A stretch of 64,000 nucleotides of DNA from JAGDMJ01 sp963809695 (GTDB taxonomy: Bacteria; Bacteroidota; Ignavibacteria; UBA10030; UBA6906). The stretch covers positions 496,001-560,000 of the forward strand of contig CAWEKI010000006.1 of assembly GCA_963809695.1 (NCBI GenBank), written 5' to 3'. This document shows, piece by piece, positions 1-7,551 of this stretch; position 1 is the stretch's first letter, and each line of letters opens with the position of its first letter. Under the pieces are notes generated by a model. That model was not told where the DNA came from. It did no database searches and saw only the letters and a program-made list of their open reading frames with translations. A program made the translations under genes and the position numbers.

Positions 1-38
1 CGGTTACGTGCCACGGCGACAATAAGGGCAAGCTTCAC
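1..38 (-). CDS. folA: dihydrofolate reductase, N-terminus only (cut by window edge)
   Basis: Reading the minus strand from a GTG at 38-36 gives M-K-L-A-L-I-V-A-V-A-R-N and then the window ends. This matches the opening beta strand of DHFR (xxLIVAxARNxxIG), which reduces dihydrofolate to tetrahydrofolate with NADPH. The GTG overlaps the thyA stop (GTGA), and an AGGTGG lies just upstream inside thyA, so the two are translationally coupled. Synteny is strong support because thyA makes the dihydrofolate that FolA recycles. Only 12 codons are visible, so the call rests on this short match plus context. Confidence 0.75.
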   Translation of the reverse strand, partial: MKLALIVAVARN

Positions 39-847
39 ACTGCCACCTGGAACTTGATCGGATCGTACGACTCGTAGCCAATCAGCTTGAAATCCTCGAA
101 GCGGAGCTGATCCCATGGCTTCTGCTCGACCTCCACACGCGGGAGCGGCCTGGGTGTCCGCTTGAGCTGCTCCTTGAGCCCGTCGATGTGATTCACGTAG
201 ATGTGTGCGTCCACAATCGTATGGCTGAAATAGCCGAGACGGAGGTTACCTTCTCGCGCAAGGATCTCCGTAAGAAGTGCGTACGCGGCCAGGTTGAACG
301 GAATGCCAAGCGCGATGTCCCCGGACCGTTGGGTGAGGTGGCAATTCAATCGCCCCTGCAGAACATTGAACGCAAACGTGTAGTGACAGGCCGGAAGCTT
401 GCTCTCGAAGGCATTCCCCGGCTCCCAGGCGACCACGACCATGCGGCGGGAATTAGGATCGGTCTTGAGCAGTCCAACGATCTTGCCGATCTGGTCGACT
501 TCCACTACCTCATACTTGCCCGTCTCCGGATTGATCTGAGCACTCGGGAATCTCCTCCAGTAGCGCCCGTAGGCAGAGTCGAGGTTCCCGTTTTCATCCG
601 CCCACGCATTCCAGATCTTCGTGTGCTCCCGGAGGTTTCTGATGTGATCCTCCCCGGAGAGATACCAGAGCACCTCGTGCAGCATCGAGTTGAAATTCAC
701 CTTCTTCGTAGTCAACAGTGGAAAGCCCTTGCTCAAGTCCACCGAGTAGTGCTCGGCAAAACAGGAGAGAGTATCCACGCCAGTACGGTTCTTTTTGAGC
801 GTGCCGTTCGTCAGCACTCGTTCTACCAGATCCAGGTATTCCCGCAT
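35..847 (-). CDS. thyA: thymidylate synthase (ThyA)
   Basis: Converts dUMP to dTMP using methylenetetrahydrofolate, in the cytoplasm. The 270-residue product has the expected length for bacterial ThyA. Visible family motifs are the catalytic Cys154 in LPACH (the usual form is LPPCH), QRSGD near 173-177 and GIPFN near 181-185, plus an N-terminal folate/phosphate region with KKNRTG. The ATG at 847 follows a GAGGGG ribosome site about 8 nt upstream. The stop overlaps the start of folA, giving a thyA-folA pair. A promoter and inverted repeat lie directly upstream. Confidence 0.97.
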   Translation of the reverse strand: MREYLDLVERVLTNGTLKKNRTGVDTLSCFAEHYSVDLSKGFPLLTTKKVNFNSMLHEVLWYLSGEDHIRNLREHTKIWNAWADENGNLDSAYGRYWRRFPSAQINPETGKYEVVEVDQIGKIVGLLKTDPNSRRMVVVAWEPGNAFESKLPACHYTFAFNVLQGRLNCHLTQRSGDIALGIPFNLAAYALLTEILAREGNLRLGYFSHTIVDAHIYVNHIDGLKEQLKRTPRPLPRVEVEQKPWDQLRFEDFKLIGYESYDPIKFQVAV

Positions 848-870
848 GCAGCAAGCCCCTCAGCTATTAA

Positions 871-904
871 TGCCATTTCAATTCTAAATTAAGCTGAAAT
901 GGCA
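871..904. promoter_or_regulatory. inverted repeat over the thyA promoter, candidate operator
   Basis: TGCCATTTCA (871-880) and TGAAATGGCA (895-904) are perfect 10-bp inverted arms separated by 14 bp. One arm falls in the spacer between -35 and -10 and the other at the predicted transcription start, the usual geometry of a repressor site. After the hairpin the minus strand has no T-run, so a terminator of the upstream ABC genes is less likely. The arm core CCATTTCAATTC recurs at 2730-2741 just ahead of the ABC ATPase. Confidence 0.5.
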
Positions 905-914
905 CTAAATGCAA
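886..914 (-). promoter_or_regulatory. thyA-folA promoter
   Basis: On the minus strand, TTGCAT (914-909), a 17-bp spacer and TAATTT (891-886) form a sigma-70-like promoter. The predicted start is near 879, about 30 nt before the thyA ATG. The same TTGCAT -35 is used by the merR promoter at 13740-13768. Read by eye. Confidence 0.5.
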
Positions 915-974
915 CGACAAGGAGATCAGCTTGGCTGTAGCCAGGGCAGCCGGGCTGCGGGGGACGGGGGTGGA

Positions 975-1736
975 TCACTTAAGAATCGCATACCGGAGCG
1001 TACGCAGGGCAAAGTAGAAGGACCCCAGGAGAAACCCCACGAAAGCGAGCGATTCGAGCAGCACCGGCGAATCCGCTCCTACCGTGGCAAACCGCAACAC
1101 GTCAGTGTGCCAGGTGAGCGGATTGAGCAGGGCAATCACCCTGAGCCAGCCAGGCATTCCCTCCAGCGGGTAGAAAATGCTGCTGGCAAACATCAGGACG
1201 AAATAGGCGAGATTGATGAATGTGTTGAACATGTCGTTCCGCCTGATGCGGAGTGCGAACGAGGAGAGAAAGAAAAACCACCCGGCCGTGGCCAGGATCA
1301 CCGCGAGGAGCAGAATGCCCACCCGCCCCCACAGGAGAGGGATGTCCAGGAGCAACGCTCCAAAGAGAATCGTGATTGCTGCCTGGAGAATGGCAAGCAG
1401 GCAGTTGAAGAGGATTTTCCCCATCAGGAACTGCGGGCGGGTCATGGGATAGGTGAGGAGTTCATAGAAAATGCCGTTGTCCCGGTCCACGAAGAACCCG
1501 TAGGCGGTATTGAGCGCAATGCCGAACGACGCCATCGACAAGACTCCAGCCAGGAAAAAGGCATTATAGCTCACGGTGGTTCCGGCCAGAGAAATGCCCG
1601 TGCCAATCGTCCTGTTCAGCGCGATCCCGAAGATGAGAAGATAGAGGAGCGGTATGAGCAGGTCATAGAAGATCCAGATCATGCTGGTTGTCCTGATGCG
1701 GAATTCCCGGTACATTACCGCCAGGATCATTTTCAT
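975..1736 (-). CDS. ABC-2 type transporter permease
   Basis: Membrane subunit of an ABC exporter. The 253-residue protein has six hydrophobic segments arranged as in the ABC-2/NodJ-DrrB family: an N-terminal MYREFRIR helix leading into TM1, and the late stretch 'IFYPLEGMPGWLRVIALLNP', the ABC-2 signature followed by a final TM pair. Its ATG overlaps the stop of the ATPase gene (ATGA), so the two are co-translated. The substrate cannot be read from sequence; drug, polysaccharide or lipid export are all possible for this family. Confidence 0.88.
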   Translation of the reverse strand: MKMILAVMYREFRIRTTSMIWIFYDLLIPLLYLLIFGIALNRTIGTGISLAGTTVSYNAFFLAGVLSMASFGIALNTAYGFFVDRDNGIFYELLTYPMTRPQFLMGKILFNCLLAILQAAITILFGALLLDIPLLWGRVGILLLAVILATAGWFFFLSSFALRIRRNDMFNTFINLAYFVLMFASSIFYPLEGMPGWLRVIALLNPLTWHTDVLRFATVGADSPVLLESLAFVGFLLGSFYFALRTLRYAILK

Positions 1737-2725
1737 GGTCGCCTCTCCTCTCCGGCCCCACCGGAGGCATTGCGGCCGAGCAGCTCCAGGAAGGCGTCCT
1801 CAAGCGTGGCCCCACGGATTTCCACCTCCATGACGGGATACGACACCGCCAAACGAGTGATGATATCCAGTGCGGATTGTTCCCTTCCCCGAAGGGAAAA
1901 CTCGAACGAGTTGTGCTGCCTCGTGAGTTTATGGAGAGGCAGGCGGGAGAGATCCTCCAAAAGCTGGTCGGTGACCTGCCCGAACGTGAGCGATACGTCC
2001 ACGACGTCGGAGGCCAGCGCTTTGATCGTGCGCAGGTCTCCCTGTGCCACGATTCTGCCACGGTCGATGATGGCGATCCTGTCGCACAGTTCCTCTGCTT
2101 CCTGCAGGATATGAGTGGTCAGGAACACCGTCCTTCCCCGGGAAGCTTCCACGCGAAGAGCATCCAGCGTCGTGCGCTTTGTGATGGGGTCCATCCCGGT
2201 TGTCGGCTCGTCCAGGAACATCAACGGCGCGTCGACCATGAACGCCTTAGCAACCTGCACCCGGCGCTTGATGCCGCCACTCATGTCAATGACCTTCTGG
2301 CTGCGGTGTTCCTCAAGCCCAAAAAGCTGAATTGCGGCTTCGGTGCGTTTCCGGGCCTCCTCCCGGGCAATGCCGTGAAAGCGGGCATATGTTGCAAGAT
2401 TGTCTACCACGGAAAGATAGAGTTCAACGGCGTTCTCCTGGAGGACAGCGCAGATGTTCTTCCTCACCTCGTAGGGATCAGTCACGACGTTGTGGCCCAT
2501 GACGGAAACCTGCCCGGAAGTAGGCTCCACCAGCGTGGTAAGGATCCTCAATAGTGTCGTCTTGCCGGCCCCGTTCCTTCCCAGAAGGCCAAAAACCTCG
2601 CCGGATTTCACCTCAAGGCTCAGACCGTCCAATGCACGAATGGGATCTGCAGTGCGCTCCCGGTATACCTTCACGACGTTTTCTACCGCAATCGCGGCGA
2701 GAGTGCCATCCATCATAGAATACAT
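1733..2725 (-). CDS. ABC transporter ATP-binding protein (DrrA/NodI-like)
   Basis: Energises the ABC-2 permease encoded next to it. The 330-residue protein shows Walker A (LLGRNGAGKTT), a signature SGGIKRR in place of the usual SGGMKRR, Walker B with LMFLDEPTTGMDP, and the H-loop FLTTH. A C-terminal regulatory domain of about 100 residues follows the nucleotide-binding domain, as in DrrA. The ATG at 2725 lies about 9 nt after the predicted transcription start, and further in-frame ATGs occur at 2716 and 2713, so the exact start is uncertain. No ribosome site is visible. Confidence 0.92.
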   Translation of the reverse strand: MYSMMDGTLAAIAVENVVKVYRERTADPIRALDGLSLEVKSGEVFGLLGRNGAGKTTLLRILTTLVEPTSGQVSVMGHNVVTDPYEVRKNICAVLQENAVELYLSVVDNLATYARFHGIAREEARKRTEAAIQLFGLEEHRSQKVIDMSGGIKRRVQVAKAFMVDAPLMFLDEPTTGMDPITKRTTLDALRVEASRGRTVFLTTHILQEAEELCDRIAIIDRGRIVAQGDLRTIKALASDVVDVSLTFGQVTDQLLEDLSRLPLHKLTRQHNSFEFSLRGREQSALDIITRLAVSYPVMEVEIRGATLEDAFLELLGRNASGGAGEERRP

Positions 2726-2740
2726 GAATTGAAATGGGTT

Positions 2741-2769
2741 AATCTATTGTCTTGCAAGGGAATTTGCAA
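2741..2769 (-). promoter_or_regulatory. promoter of the ABC exporter pair
   Basis: TTGCAA (2769-2764), 17 bp, TAGATT (2746-2741) on the minus strand. TTGCAA is itself palindromic and recurs at 2752-2757, so a regulatory protein could also bind here. Confidence 0.4.
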
Positions 2770-2792
2770 CTGAAATCCTTATGCTGCAAGGG

Positions 2793-2802
2793 GTTACGTA
2801 AC
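2793..2802. promoter_or_regulatory. GTTACGTAAC palindrome in a divergent intergenic region
   Basis: A perfect 10-bp palindrome midway between the ABC ATPase (minus) and the four-repeat protein (plus). It is placed to act on the plus-strand gene, for which I cannot identify a convincing core promoter. Function unknown. Confidence 0.3.
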
Positions 2803-2900
2803 AATATGTGCTAATTTGCGTAAAAATAGTAGAAGAAGTGTGTCTGCACGGCCCGGACTGGCAGGCAGGCACGCCAAACACTTATGGGAGATTCTCTGCA

Positions 2901-4754
2901 ATGAAAATGTTGCTCTTCTCATGTCTGGCAGCGCTGTGCGTTGCCCGGGTGAGTGCAGGAGAGAAAACATTCGTCAGCCTCAAAGATTTTCACGATACCG
3001 AGTTGAAATATGCCGGCATAGAGGTCACCAAGCCGGTGACATTCCATGTCAAGGCACTGGGAGCGGGGGGCGAAAAAGGTTGGGGGAGCAAGAGCGACCA
3101 GATGTATGCGTATGGCTGGATCATCAACGCTGACAACCGGTTGCTCGTCTGGCAGATGACAACCCGTAACTCGTCCAAGTCAGGGGACAACCGTTGGTTT
3201 GACGGTTCCATAGAGTTGCAACCGGGAAGCTACGAAGTCTATTTCACCGCCTACGCCTTCAATTACCACACGACCTTTTCCAACATCAACGTCAACGTGG
3301 ACCACCGGAACAAACCGTTGTTCAATTCGCCGGAGAAGAAGAACTTCTTCTCCTGGTTCAGCGATTGGTGGTCGGACGACATCGCAAAGGAGTGGGACAA
3401 ACGGTCTCCCGAATGGAACCTGGAGATGCTTGCGGACGAGAGTTACTCCGGTTCGGTGAACACGTTCGCTCCCCCGAAGGAACTGCCAAACGTCGTTTTG
3501 AAAGCGACGGGTTTGGGCGATAATGCTTTCGTGCGCGAAGCCTTTGCGCTGTCTGAGCCTACCACGCTGGACGTGTACGCTCTGGGCGAAGGAAAAAGCG
3601 AGAGCGAACTGGTGGATTGCGGATGGATCGTCAACGCCGCGAACAGGGAACGAGTCTGGGACATGCAGCAGAACACGGAGTATGCTGGGGGGGCATCCAA
3701 GAACGTAAAGTCTTCCGGCGACGTCACGCTGCCCCAGGGGGAGTATGTGGTCTATTACTTTACCGACGACAGCCATTCGATGGCCGATTGGAATGACGCT
3801 CCTCCCTATGATCCGTTGAACTGGGGAATTACTCTCTCCGTGCGGAACGAACAGGACCGGAAGAACTTCAAGCGTGTTCCGTACGACGAATACCAGAATG
3901 TCATCGTTGCCATTACAAAGGTGGGGAACAACGAGTCGCGCAGCGAGGGCTTCACGCTGAAGGCGGATGCCAACATCCGCGTACTCGCTTTCGGGGAGCG
4001 GAGCAACTCGCGTCGTGTGATGGCGGATTACGGAAGCATCCTTGACGCCAGCACGCGCAGCAAGGTCTGGACGATGGATGTGGATCGTACGCAGCACGCA
4101 GGCGGTGCTTCCAAGAACAGATACATCGACGAGATCATCCGGCTACCGCGGGGGAGTTATATTGTCACGTACACAACGGACGACTCCCACTCTTACGACG
4201 ACTGGAACGACGATGCACCGTTCGACCCCGAGCATTACGGCATCACGGTGATGGGTGCCGGGAACGCCTTCAGCGGCGCCATCGTATCAAAGTATGTCGA
4301 GCAACGGGACAAGAACATCATCGCGCAGATCGTACGGGTCGGGAATGATGCGGACAAGTCCGAGCCGTTCAAACTCGACAGGACAACACGCGTGCGCATT
4401 TACGCAATCGGGGAAGGACAGAACCGCGAGATGTATGACTACGGCTGGATCGAGGATGCCCGGACCGGCAACGTGGTCTGGGAAATGACGTACTCGATGA
4501 CCTTTTACGCGGGTGGAGGGCGCAAGAACAGAATGGTGAAGACCACCATCGTGCTGGACAAGGGGGAATACCGGTTGCGATTTAAGAGCGATGATTCTCA
4601 TTCCTACGGGGACTGGAATGTTGACCCGCCGGAAGACCAGCAATACTGGGGAATCTCGCTGTATAAAGACCAAGGACCGGCAATCCCTCCACCGCCCCCC
4701 GGGGCTCCCGGTCTCCCGCCGCCCCCTCCGCCGCCCGACACAGACGACGAATAA
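2901..4754 (+). CDS. secreted protein with four tandem copies of an unrecognised domain and a proline-rich tail
   Basis: I do not recognise the family. The start at 2901 was chosen because it begins a clear signal peptide (MKMLLFSCLAALCVARVSAG), although the frame is open back to 2808. The 617-residue product has four related units at about 34-135, 196-315, 332-452 and 472-590. Each has a YGWI-x-(N/D)A...VW-x-M block, then AGG-x-x-KN, a turn (L-P-x-G-x-Y) and, in units 2-4, TDDSHS-x-x-DWN-x-x-PP ending WGI(T/S)L. Unit 1 keeps the YGWI and VWQM parts but lacks DDSHS. A Trp-rich linker (about 138-180) separates units 1 and 2. The tail is 'PPPPP...PPPPPPP' ending DTDDE. The beta-rich, acidic pattern suggests an extracytoplasmic binding or lectin-like module, but that is inference. 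Confidence 0.85.
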   Translation: MKMLLFSCLAALCVARVSAGEKTFVSLKDFHDTELKYAGIEVTKPVTFHVKALGAGGEKGWGSKSDQMYAYGWIINADNRLLVWQMTTRNSSKSGDNRWFDGSIELQPGSYEVYFTAYAFNYHTTFSNINVNVDHRNKPLFNSPEKKNFFSWFSDWWSDDIAKEWDKRSPEWNLEMLADESYSGSVNTFAPPKELPNVVLKATGLGDNAFVREAFALSEPTTLDVYALGEGKSESELVDCGWIVNAANRERVWDMQQNTEYAGGASKNVKSSGDVTLPQGEYVVYYFTDDSHSMADWNDAPPYDPLNWGITLSVRNEQDRKNFKRVPYDEYQNVIVAITKVGNNESRSEGFTLKADANIRVLAFGERSNSRRVMADYGSILDASTRSKVWTMDVDRTQHAGGASKNRYIDEIIRLPRGSYIVTYTTDDSHSYDDWNDDAPFDPEHYGITVMGAGNAFSGAIVSKYVEQRDKNIIAQIVRVGNDADKSEPFKLDRTTRVRIYAIGEGQNREMYDYGWIEDARTGNVVWEMTYSMTFYAGGGRKNRMVKTTIVLDKGEYRLRFKSDDSHSYGDWNVDPPEDQQYWGISLYKDQGPAIPPPPPGAPGLPPPPPPPDTDDE

Positions 4755-4787
4755 GGGGCCGGCACGACCATATTTGTGAGACAAACC

Positions 4788-4816
4788 AGAGCATCGAACC
4801 AACGATGCTCTTTTTG
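4788..4816 (+). terminator. rho-independent terminator
   Basis: AGAGCATCG (4788-4796), a 6-nt loop AACCAA and CGATGCTCT (4803-4811), followed by a T-rich tract TTTTTGTTGTT. It ends the four-repeat protein gene. Confidence 0.9.
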
Positions 4817-4861
4817 TTGTTGGAGGGTGTATTCCGGAAATCTCAATAGGAGAACACCATC

Positions 4862-5683
4862 ATGGATGTTATCTACATTGGAACCACCTGGGGACAGGAA
4901 CTCCCCACACTTGAAGCCACGCTGGTGAGGGTCAAGGAAGGAGGGTACGACGGAGTGGAGATGGGCGTGCCGGCTGATCCGGCCGAAAGGACAAAGCTCC
5001 GGACCGTACTTGACGACCTTGGGCTTGCCCTGGTAGCGCAGCAATGGACGCACGGCGCCACTCCCGAAGAACATGCCAGGAGCTTCGAGGAACAGTACCG
5101 ACGGGGGGTGGAGCTCAATCCACTTCTCGTCAACTCACATACTGGCAAGGACTCCTGGACCACTGCGGAGAACGTTGTGCTCTTAAGGAAGGCGGTGGAG
5201 CTCGAGAAGGAAGCGAGGGTTCCGGTGGCACATGAGATCCATCGAGGGCGGATGACATATTCCACAGTGGCCGTGATGGCGCTCATTGATGCGATGCCTG
5301 ACCTCCGGCTCACAGCCGATTTCTCGCACTGGTGTTGCGTTCACGAATCGCTCCTGGAGGATCAGCAGGAACGGGTGCAGCGCGCGATCGAACATAGCCT
5401 GCACATCCATGCGCGGGTCGGGCATCCGGAAGGGCCGCAGGTGACTGACCCTCGCGCGCCGGAGTGGCGGCAGGCCGTGGACGCGCACGTGGAATGGTGG
5501 AAGAAGATCCTGCGACAACGGGCACAGGCCGGCGCGAAGACGCTCACCATTTGTCCGGAATTCGGCCCGCCCGGGTACATGGTGGTGCAGCCCTATACGC
5601 GCCAACCAATTGCCGATCTGCGGGAGATCAACCTCTACATGAAAGATCTGCTGAAAGAGCGGCTGCGAATTCAGGCGGACTAG
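4862..5683 (+). CDS. sugar phosphate isomerase/epimerase family TIM-barrel protein
   Basis: The 273-residue protein belongs to the xylose-isomerase-like TIM barrel (AP endonuclease 2) superfamily. Visible features are the YDGVEMG strand near 28-35, NSHTGKDSW near 97-105, 'PVAHEIHRGR' near 121-130, LTADFSHW near 150-157, a HIHAR strand near 179-183 and a late CPEFGPPG. The His, Glu and Asp residues in these strands fit a divalent-metal site. The ATG at 4862 follows TAGGAGA. It sits after a terminator, so it is probably transcribed on its own. The substrate is unknown. Confidence 0.85.
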   Translation: MDVIYIGTTWGQELPTLEATLVRVKEGGYDGVEMGVPADPAERTKLRTVLDDLGLALVAQQWTHGATPEEHARSFEEQYRRGVELNPLLVNSHTGKDSWTTAENVVLLRKAVELEKEARVPVAHEIHRGRMTYSTVAVMALIDAMPDLRLTADFSHWCCVHESLLEDQQERVQRAIEHSLHIHARVGHPEGPQVTDPRAPEWRQAVDAHVEWWKKILRQRAQAGAKTLTICPEFGPPGYMVVQPYTRQPIADLREINLYMKDLLKERLRIQAD

Positions 5684-5770
5684 TTCAGTGGCAAACCGCC
5701 AATCCGGTAGAGATGCAATTCTCCCCTGGCCGGGTCGCCGCTGTCGGCAACGATCACCAGATGAATACCC

Positions 5771-6106
5771 CTATCCCCGAATCCAATAGAAGTGTGCATC
5801 TTCGGTTGCCGGGTCGCCGTCATTGCATATGATGACTGTGGCAAAACCTCTTTGAACCCCCCGGGGGAGAGTTCTGAGCCAGCGTCGTCCGACGTTCGGA
5901 AGGCCCCCTTCCTTCTTCAGGTAACGGCCGATCTGCTCGGCGGTCCAGTACTCCCACACAATCGCGTCGGGAGAAGATGCCTTCTCGTAGGATTCCGGCA
6001 GGAACGCCAGCGCGCCGAGTCCCTGGCTTCTGAAAAAATCGTCCCACCTCTCCTGCAGGAGATTTTGCCTTTCGAGGATTGCAGCAAGCAGGGCGGAGCG
6101 GGTCAT
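5771..6106 (-). CDS. hypothetical protein, 111 aa
   Basis: No family recognised. The product starts MTRSALLAA, is rich in aromatic and charged residues, and ends DAHFYWIRG. It includes 'EYWTAEQIGRYLKKEGGLPN', which resembles a folded helical domain rather than a GC shadow. A longer start at 6166 is possible but would overlap the short frame ending at 6129, so I prefer the ATG at 6106. The ribosome site is weak (GAGACGCTC). It could be a real orphan gene or a decayed one. Confidence 0.45.
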   Translation of the reverse strand: MTRSALLAAILERQNLLQERWDDFFRSQGLGALAFLPESYEKASSPDAIVWEYWTAEQIGRYLKKEGGLPNVGRRWLRTLPRGVQRGFATVIICNDGDPATEDAHFYWIRG

Positions 6107-6128
6107 GAGCGTCTCGTGCCGCTTCAGT

Positions 6129-6245
6129 CTAGTCTGATGGCGTCTTGACAATCCCTGAAACCACATCCCGTTTCAAATAGTTTCCGGCGGCATGGGCATA
6201 CGTGAAGTGTGCGTTTCCCGCCATATCCTGGAGAAAGACGACCAC
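6129..6245 (-). pseudogene. short protein-like frame, possible gene remnant
   Basis: On the minus strand a 38-codon frame from GTG at 6245 (or an internal ATG at 6224) to TAG at 6129 reads VVVFLQDMAGNAHFTYAHAA and continues to VKTPSD. The composition looks like the C-terminal end of a soluble protein, but a TAA sits a few codons upstream and no ribosome site is seen. It may be the tail of a lost gene. I cannot name the family. Confidence 0.25.
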
Positions 6246-6269
6246 GAGGACATTTTATTGTTTTTTTCC

Positions 6270-6298
6270 TTGACACGAGGCGAAACCTTTTCTATCTT
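6270..6298 (+). promoter_or_regulatory. ars operon promoter
   Basis: TTGACA (6270-6275), exactly 17 bp, TATCTT (6293-6298). The -35 is a perfect sigma-70 consensus, making this one of the strongest promoters in the window. Transcription would start near 6305, inside the ArsR-type palindrome. Confidence 0.75.
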
Positions 6299-6316
6299 TC
6301 ATCGTAAAGATACGAT
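6293..6316. promoter_or_regulatory. ArsR operator, two nested palindromes
   Basis: ATCGTA-AAGA-TACGAT (6301-6316) is a perfect 6-4-6 inverted repeat. It overlaps a second one, TATCTTT-CATCGT-AAAGATA (6293-6312). Together they cover the -10 box and start point of the ars promoter. This is where ArsR-family repressors bind, with As(III) releasing them. Confidence 0.65.
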
Positions 6317-6333
6317 AAGAAGGGAGCCCCACT

Positions 6334-6669
6334 ATGCCGCTTGTCAAGACTGAACAGTTCAAAAAGGCCGATGTCAGGCTCGCGCAGGTTGCCAGGGCCC
6401 TTGCCAACCCGGCACGCATTGCGATTCTGAAAGAGCTTGCCCGCCGGAACGAATGTGTTTGCGGTCAGATTGTGGACGCCATCCCGCTTGCCCAATCGAC
6501 TGTCTCGCAGCACCTCAAGGAGCTGAAAGACATCGGGATGGTCAAAGGGGAGATCGACGGGCCGCGGTCTTGCTACTGCATAGACTCCGCGAGAATGAGC
6601 GAGCTGGCGGCGCTGCTCGGGGACTTCCTTCACTCGCTGACCTGCGCCTGCCAGGAGAAACAGTGTTGA
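6334..6669 (+). CDS. arsR: ArsR-family metalloregulator
   Basis: Arsenite-responsive repressor of its own operon. The 111-residue winged-helix protein has the typical layout: ALANPARIAILKEL, the metal-site helix with ECVCGQ near 46-51 (equivalent to ELCVCDL of ArsR), the recognition helix AQSTVSQHLKEL near 57-68 and a beta wing DIGMVKGEIDGPRSCYC. The C-terminus carries more cysteines (TCACQEKQC), which could add a third thiolate. The ribosome site is AAGGGAG ahead of the ATG. It is followed 29 nt later by arsM. Confidence 0.95.
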   Translation: MPLVKTEQFKKADVRLAQVARALANPARIAILKELARRNECVCGQIVDAIPLAQSTVSQHLKELKDIGMVKGEIDGPRSCYCIDSARMSELAALLGDFLHSLTCACQEKQC

Positions 6670-6698
6670 AATCGACCTCAATCCAACGGGAGATCACT

Positions 6699-7517
6699 AT
6701 GACAACAGAATCGGAAGAACTCAAGAACATCGTCAAGGAAAAGTACAGCGAGATCGCACAACACGGTAAGTCTGCATCATCATGCTGTGCGACAACCTCA
6801 TGCTGTTCCACAACCGATTTTACGTTCTCGGATGACTATTCGAAGAAGAACGGGTATGTGGCCGAAGCGGATCTCGGCCTTGGCTGCGGCATCCCCACCG
6901 ACGTGGCGAACATCAGGCCGGGCGACACCGTGCTTGACCTCGGGAGCGGCGCCGGGAATGATGTCTTTGTGGCCCGCAGCTTCGTTGGAGAGAAGGGAAT
7001 GGTGATCGGCATCGACATGACGCCCGAGATGATCCGGCGGGCAGCGCAAAACAAGCAGAAACTCGGGTATGCCAACGTGGAATTCCGGCTGGGAGACATC
7101 GAGCAGCTGCCGGTCGATTCAAATTCGATCAATGTCGCGCTGAGCAACTGCGTGCTCAACCTCGTCCCCGATAAGCGGAAGGCCTTTGCAGAGCTCTACC
7201 GGGTTCTGAAACCAGGCGGCCATTTTGCGGTGTCGGACATTGTCCTCGCGGGCGATCTCCCTCCGGCAATCAAACGCGCCGCTGAAATGTATGCCGGATG
7301 CGTTTCCGGTGCCCTCCAGAAGGAAGACTATCTTGAAGTGATCCGGAGAACGGGATTCCATAAAGTCCAGGTAAACAAGGAAAAGAGGCTTGACCTCGCC
7401 GATGACCTCCTGCTGGCATACATGAGCATGGCGGAAGTGGAAGCGTACAGGCGTTCAGAGGCGGGAGTTCTGAGCATAACGGTCTACGGGGAAAAGCCGG
7501 AGCAGCCATGCTGTTAA
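6699..7517 (+). CDS. arsM: arsenite S-adenosylmethionine methyltransferase (ArsM)
   Basis: Methylates As(III) to methylarsenicals using SAM and thiols. The 272-residue protein has an N-terminal Cys-rich segment (SSCCATTSCC), LGCGIP near 59-64, SAM motif I DLGSGAGNDV near 76-85, and the two arsenic-binding regions SNCVLNLVP and YAGCVSGAL. These are the conserved cysteine positions of ArsM. It ends in CC. The start at 6699 follows AACGGGAG. The frame is open upstream into arsR in another frame, but the ATG with a ribosome site and standard length fits best. Confidence 0.95.
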   Translation: MTTESEELKNIVKEKYSEIAQHGKSASSCCATTSCCSTTDFTFSDDYSKKNGYVAEADLGLGCGIPTDVANIRPGDTVLDLGSGAGNDVFVARSFVGEKGMVIGIDMTPEMIRRAAQNKQKLGYANVEFRLGDIEQLPVDSNSINVALSNCVLNLVPDKRKAFAELYRVLKPGGHFAVSDIVLAGDLPPAIKRAAEMYAGCVSGALQKEDYLEVIRRTGFHKVQVNKEKRLDLADDLLLAYMSMAEVEAYRRSEAGVLSITVYGEKPEQPCC

Positions 7518-7551
7518 CGGCATATTCCCAATTCAAGGTTCCCAAATCCTC

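Noticed and set aside
22..60. folA call as a thyA extension or shadow
   Set aside because: The GTG frame gives the DHFR opening and overlaps the thyA stop in a coupled manner, so it was kept as folA.
909..2114. 401-codon plus-strand frame opposite the ABC genes
   Set aside because: Antisense to two well-supported ABC genes, with low-complexity Arg/Glu/Gln composition typical of a GC-driven shadow.
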